6,706 nucleotides of DNA from Legionellaceae bacterium (GTDB taxonomy: Bacteria > Pseudomonadota > Gammaproteobacteria > Legionellales > Legionellaceae). The notes beneath the pieces are model-generated. The model had not been told where the DNA came from. It did no database searches and was given only the letters and a program-made list of their open reading frames with translations. A program made the translations under genes and the position numbers. Positions within the stretch are counted from its first letter, which is position 1; the number at the start of each line of letters is the position of its first letter. The stretch lies in assembly GCA_030696465.1 (NCBI GenBank), contig JAUYSE010000214.1:1-6706 (forward strand), written 5' to 3'. Shown one piece after another: positions 4,613 to 6,706 of the stretch.

Positions 4613-6706
4613 ATGACCGCCGAATTAAAAAAATTGATAGACGAGCAAAATCTTGAAGCGTTACAGGAATACCTTGACTTGCATCCGCATCTTGATTTAG
4701 ATCATGTGACCGATACTGGGTTGTCGGCTTTGTGGTGGGCGATATATCCTCCTCAAGACAAGATTGTTTCTCAAGAAATCATTCAGTGTTTAATAGATAA
4801 ACGGGTAGATCCAACGCAACGAATGTATGGTCAAGGGATAGATAAATCATTATCTGATGTGTCGGTCTCAATATTACTTCGAAACTATGCAAACAGGGAA
4901 TACATTCATTCTACTAAAAAAAACACTCAAGAATTGCAAAATATTGCACAAGATTCGCAAAATACTCATAATTCTTTAGTGGTTCAGCAATTTAATGACT
5001 TTATTTCAAATCTTTATCAACGTTATGTATTAACAAAAAAAACAAATTTATCCTGGGATGATAATTTTGATGTTTTTGCAAAAAAACATAATTCGTCCCC
5101 CATATTACAAAAGGCTATTAATCGAATTCAAGCAGATACAGGGGGATATCCTTTAGAAGGACAAGATAAATCTCTTTCTAATGCAGAGCTACTGATGCTG
5201 GTTTGGTATGCTTTGAACGATACGGACACTGCCCATTATGTGACGGGCTGCTCTATGTCTGTAGAGGATCAGACGAAACGCAAAGTAGACTTATTGAATT
5301 TTTTAGTGGAAGCGCAAACGGCTTATGGGAAAAATAATCCTGCTTGTTTTATGGGAACGCGTCATAAAATAATTTCTACCTTAGATAAAATACACATAGA
5401 TTGTGAAGGCTCCACCCAAAAGCTCTCGAAAGAAAAATTTCAGGAACTCTATGATATTTTTTGTGCAGAAGCCATTACCGTGTTACAAACAGAAAATCCA
5501 TCGCTCTATGCAAGCTTCGCGGCCACTTATGCGCCAACTACACAAGAGATTCCAGCGGATGTCTTGGTGTTTGTGGATGCAACCAAAAAAAACTTCAAGA
5601 AGTCCATCGAAGAGCATCAACACAGCCTTCTTGATTCTCATAAAATGCCCGCAGATATTTTTGAACCACTCAAAACACTTTATACGTCAGAAGACATTCC
5701 TTTATCCGTTACTATGCATCCAGTGGTTTCTAAGGTGACACGGTTTTGGGACCAAGAACCCCAATTACGCAAAATCGGGGCTTTACAAAAAGAGGTGCCG
5801 TTATGTCCTACTATTGATGTATTACACACAGCTTCTGGATTTCAAGACTGGGTGAAAACACATTATAGTGAGGACAAGTCCTCTGTTCTTGCCTACCTAA
5901 ATTCAGAGCCTTTGTGTCAAAAATTTCTTTCTGCCACACCTGCGGCTGAAAAAATAACGGAGACATTATGGCAGGATATTTTAAGTGTTTCGCTCGCTAA
6001 TACAGAAATAGATCTCTCTCAACAATTCCCACTTGCTGTATTACATCCTTATCTTTCAGAGCATTGGAAAGCTCAGTTAGATGACAAAAAATTATTGGAA
6101 TGGCTGAATTGTCTTTCCAATGAGAGTAAGGTTGCGTTTTATCAGGCACTTTACGCGACAGAAAATCCAGATATTGCCGCCATTGCCTTCCATATCGCAC
6201 AAGAGCAAGGATTTTGGTCGCATTTTCCTTTGCAACAAGAGATTATTTTTAAAGATAAAGATTTGCGAGGCATGGATTTTAGAACGCTAGACTTATCTCA
6301 TTGCACTTTTGAAAACTGTGATCTAAGAATGACGGGCATTTTGGAAAATCCCACCCTAAAAAGTCAGCATCTTGATACATCCATCATAGAAATACCTATA
6401 GAAAAAAGTCTTGGTTTTTTTGCCGTATATTATAGTTGTATTGGAGCTATGAACGTGTTTTTAGAAAAATTTCCGGAATATATAAAAAATCAGAGTATCC
6501 ATGGAAATACGATATTGCATATAGCTTCGAGATTGGAACGCCATGAAATGACTCTGGCTATTTTAGAGAAAAACAGCTCCTCTGAGTTCGTGCAAATGGA
6601 AAATGACTGTGGAAGCACTGCGCTTCATAGGGCTGCATCGAGTGGTCGCACGGAGGTCGTTACGGCAATATTGAACAAAAACAGTTCTCTTGAGTTTTTA
6701 CAAATG
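4613..6706 (+). CDS. Large ankyrin- and pentapeptide-repeat protein, 3' end beyond window
   Basis: An uninterrupted frame of 698 codons runs from ATG 4613 to the right edge without a stop; only the C-terminal part is missing. Residues 1-65 look like a degenerate ankyrin unit (GLSALWWAI with EIIQCLIDKRVDP). Residues 66-540 match no domain I can name and are largely helical in character. They contain NPACFMGTRHKIISTLDKIH (242-261), possibly a conserved module. Residues 546-576 are seven pentapeptide steps with F or L at every fifth place (DLRGMDFRTLDLSHCTFENC). From about 600 ankyrin repeats begin: GNTILHIAS at 631 and GSTALHRAASSGRTEVVTAI at 667, period 36, the third unit cut by the edge. No signal peptide or membrane segment is seen. 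This architecture is frequent in type IV-secreted effectors of Legionella and relatives, where ankyrins bind host proteins. That role is inferred, and a secretion signal would lie off the window. A GAG seven bases before the start is a weak ribosome site inside a hairpin. Confidence 0.82.
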   Translation, partial: MTAELKKLIDEQNLEALQEYLDLHPHLDLDHVTDTGLSALWWAIYPPQDKIVSQEIIQCLIDKRVDPTQRMYGQGIDKSLSDVSVSILLRNYANREYIHSTKKNTQELQNIAQDSQNTHNSLVVQQFNDFISNLYQRYVLTKKTNLSWDDNFDVFAKKHNSSPILQKAINRIQADTGGYPLEGQDKSLSNAELLMLVWYALNDTDTAHYVTGCSMSVEDQTKRKVDLLNFLVEAQTAYGKNNPACFMGTRHKIISTLDKIHIDCEGSTQKLSKEKFQELYDIFCAEAITVLQTENPSLYASFAATYAPTTQEIPADVLVFVDATKKNFKKSIEEHQHSLLDSHKMPADIFEPLKTLYTSEDIPLSVTMHPVVSKVTRFWDQEPQLRKIGALQKEVPLCPTIDVLHTASGFQDWVKTHYSEDKSSVLAYLNSEPLCQKFLSATPAAEKITETLWQDILSVSLANTEIDLSQQFPLAVLHPYLSEHWKAQLDDKKLLEWLNCLSNESKVAFYQALYATENPDIAAIAFHIAQEQGFWSHFPLQQEIIFKDKDLRGMDFRTLDLSHCTFENCDLRMTGILENPTLKSQHLDTSIIEIPIEKSLGFFAVYYSCIGAMNVFLEKFPEYIKNQSIHGNTILHIASRLERHEMTLAILEKNSSSEFVQMENDCGSTALHRAASSGRTEVVTAILNKNSSLEFLQM

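Noticed and set aside
5403..5738. Plus-strand frame of 111 codons inside the ankyrin gene, and a minus-strand frame at 5997-6200
   Set aside because: Both lie within the continuous 698-codon frame; their composition (many Lys, Gln and Ser runs) is that of out-of-frame translation.
1..6706. CRISPR array, tRNA or rRNA genes
   Set aside because: No regularly spaced direct repeats with unique spacers and no tRNA or rRNA hallmark sequences were seen on either strand.

Overview
The window looks like the accessory genome of a host-associated gammaproteobacterium, most plausibly of the Legionellales (Legionella, Berkiella or Rickettsiella type). This rests on gene content: a leucine-rich-repeat protein, a large ankyrin/pentapeptide-repeat protein, an AbiE-type antitoxin and worn-down mobile DNA in an AT-rich background. 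No single gene fixes the species.

Layout. Positions 1-341 hold the 3' end of an LRR protein, with a possible weak terminator over its stop. Positions 309-2938 are a decayed Tn3-family transposon. Its tnpA, on the minus strand, survives as several pieces: the start (2193-2110), a middle part (2101-1538, carrying an unexplained in-frame insert of about 53 codons), a linker piece (1496-1278) and a catalytic domain (1271-309) that keeps its D-D-E residues but has lost the true C-terminus. The divergent tnpR (2352-2912) is intact, a res-like site lies between the two, and the tnpR stop codon falls inside a terminal inverted repeat (2908-2938).

Positions 2970-3752 hold a complete GNAT-type acetyltransferase gene. 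After it comes a scrap of a tnpA 3' end on the plus strand (3753-3839) that runs into a second, better kept inverted repeat ending in CCCC at 3865. The two repeats point the same way, so the acetyltransferase is bracketed by directly oriented transposon ends.

The second end abuts the twentieth codon of what looks like an AbiEii-type toxin gene (3925-3866, minus strand). That gene overlaps the stop of the DUF6088/AbiEi-like antitoxin gene (3922-4332, minus strand) by ATGA. The most economical reading is a type IV toxin-antitoxin operon whose toxin was cut by a Tn3-family insertion, leaving an orphan antitoxin. The 280 bp between the antitoxin and the next gene contain four copies of an octamer (4372-4444), a candidate operator, and a compound inverted repeat (4561-4605) directly before the next start.

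From 4613 to the right edge runs a single open frame of at least 698 codons: an ankyrin-like N-terminus, a long unassigned middle, a pentapeptide-repeat block and then C-terminal ankyrin repeats that continue beyond the window. With the LRR protein and the acetyltransferase it suggests a cluster of candidate host-interaction proteins around a transposon graveyard. Their roles as effectors are inferred from domain architecture only.
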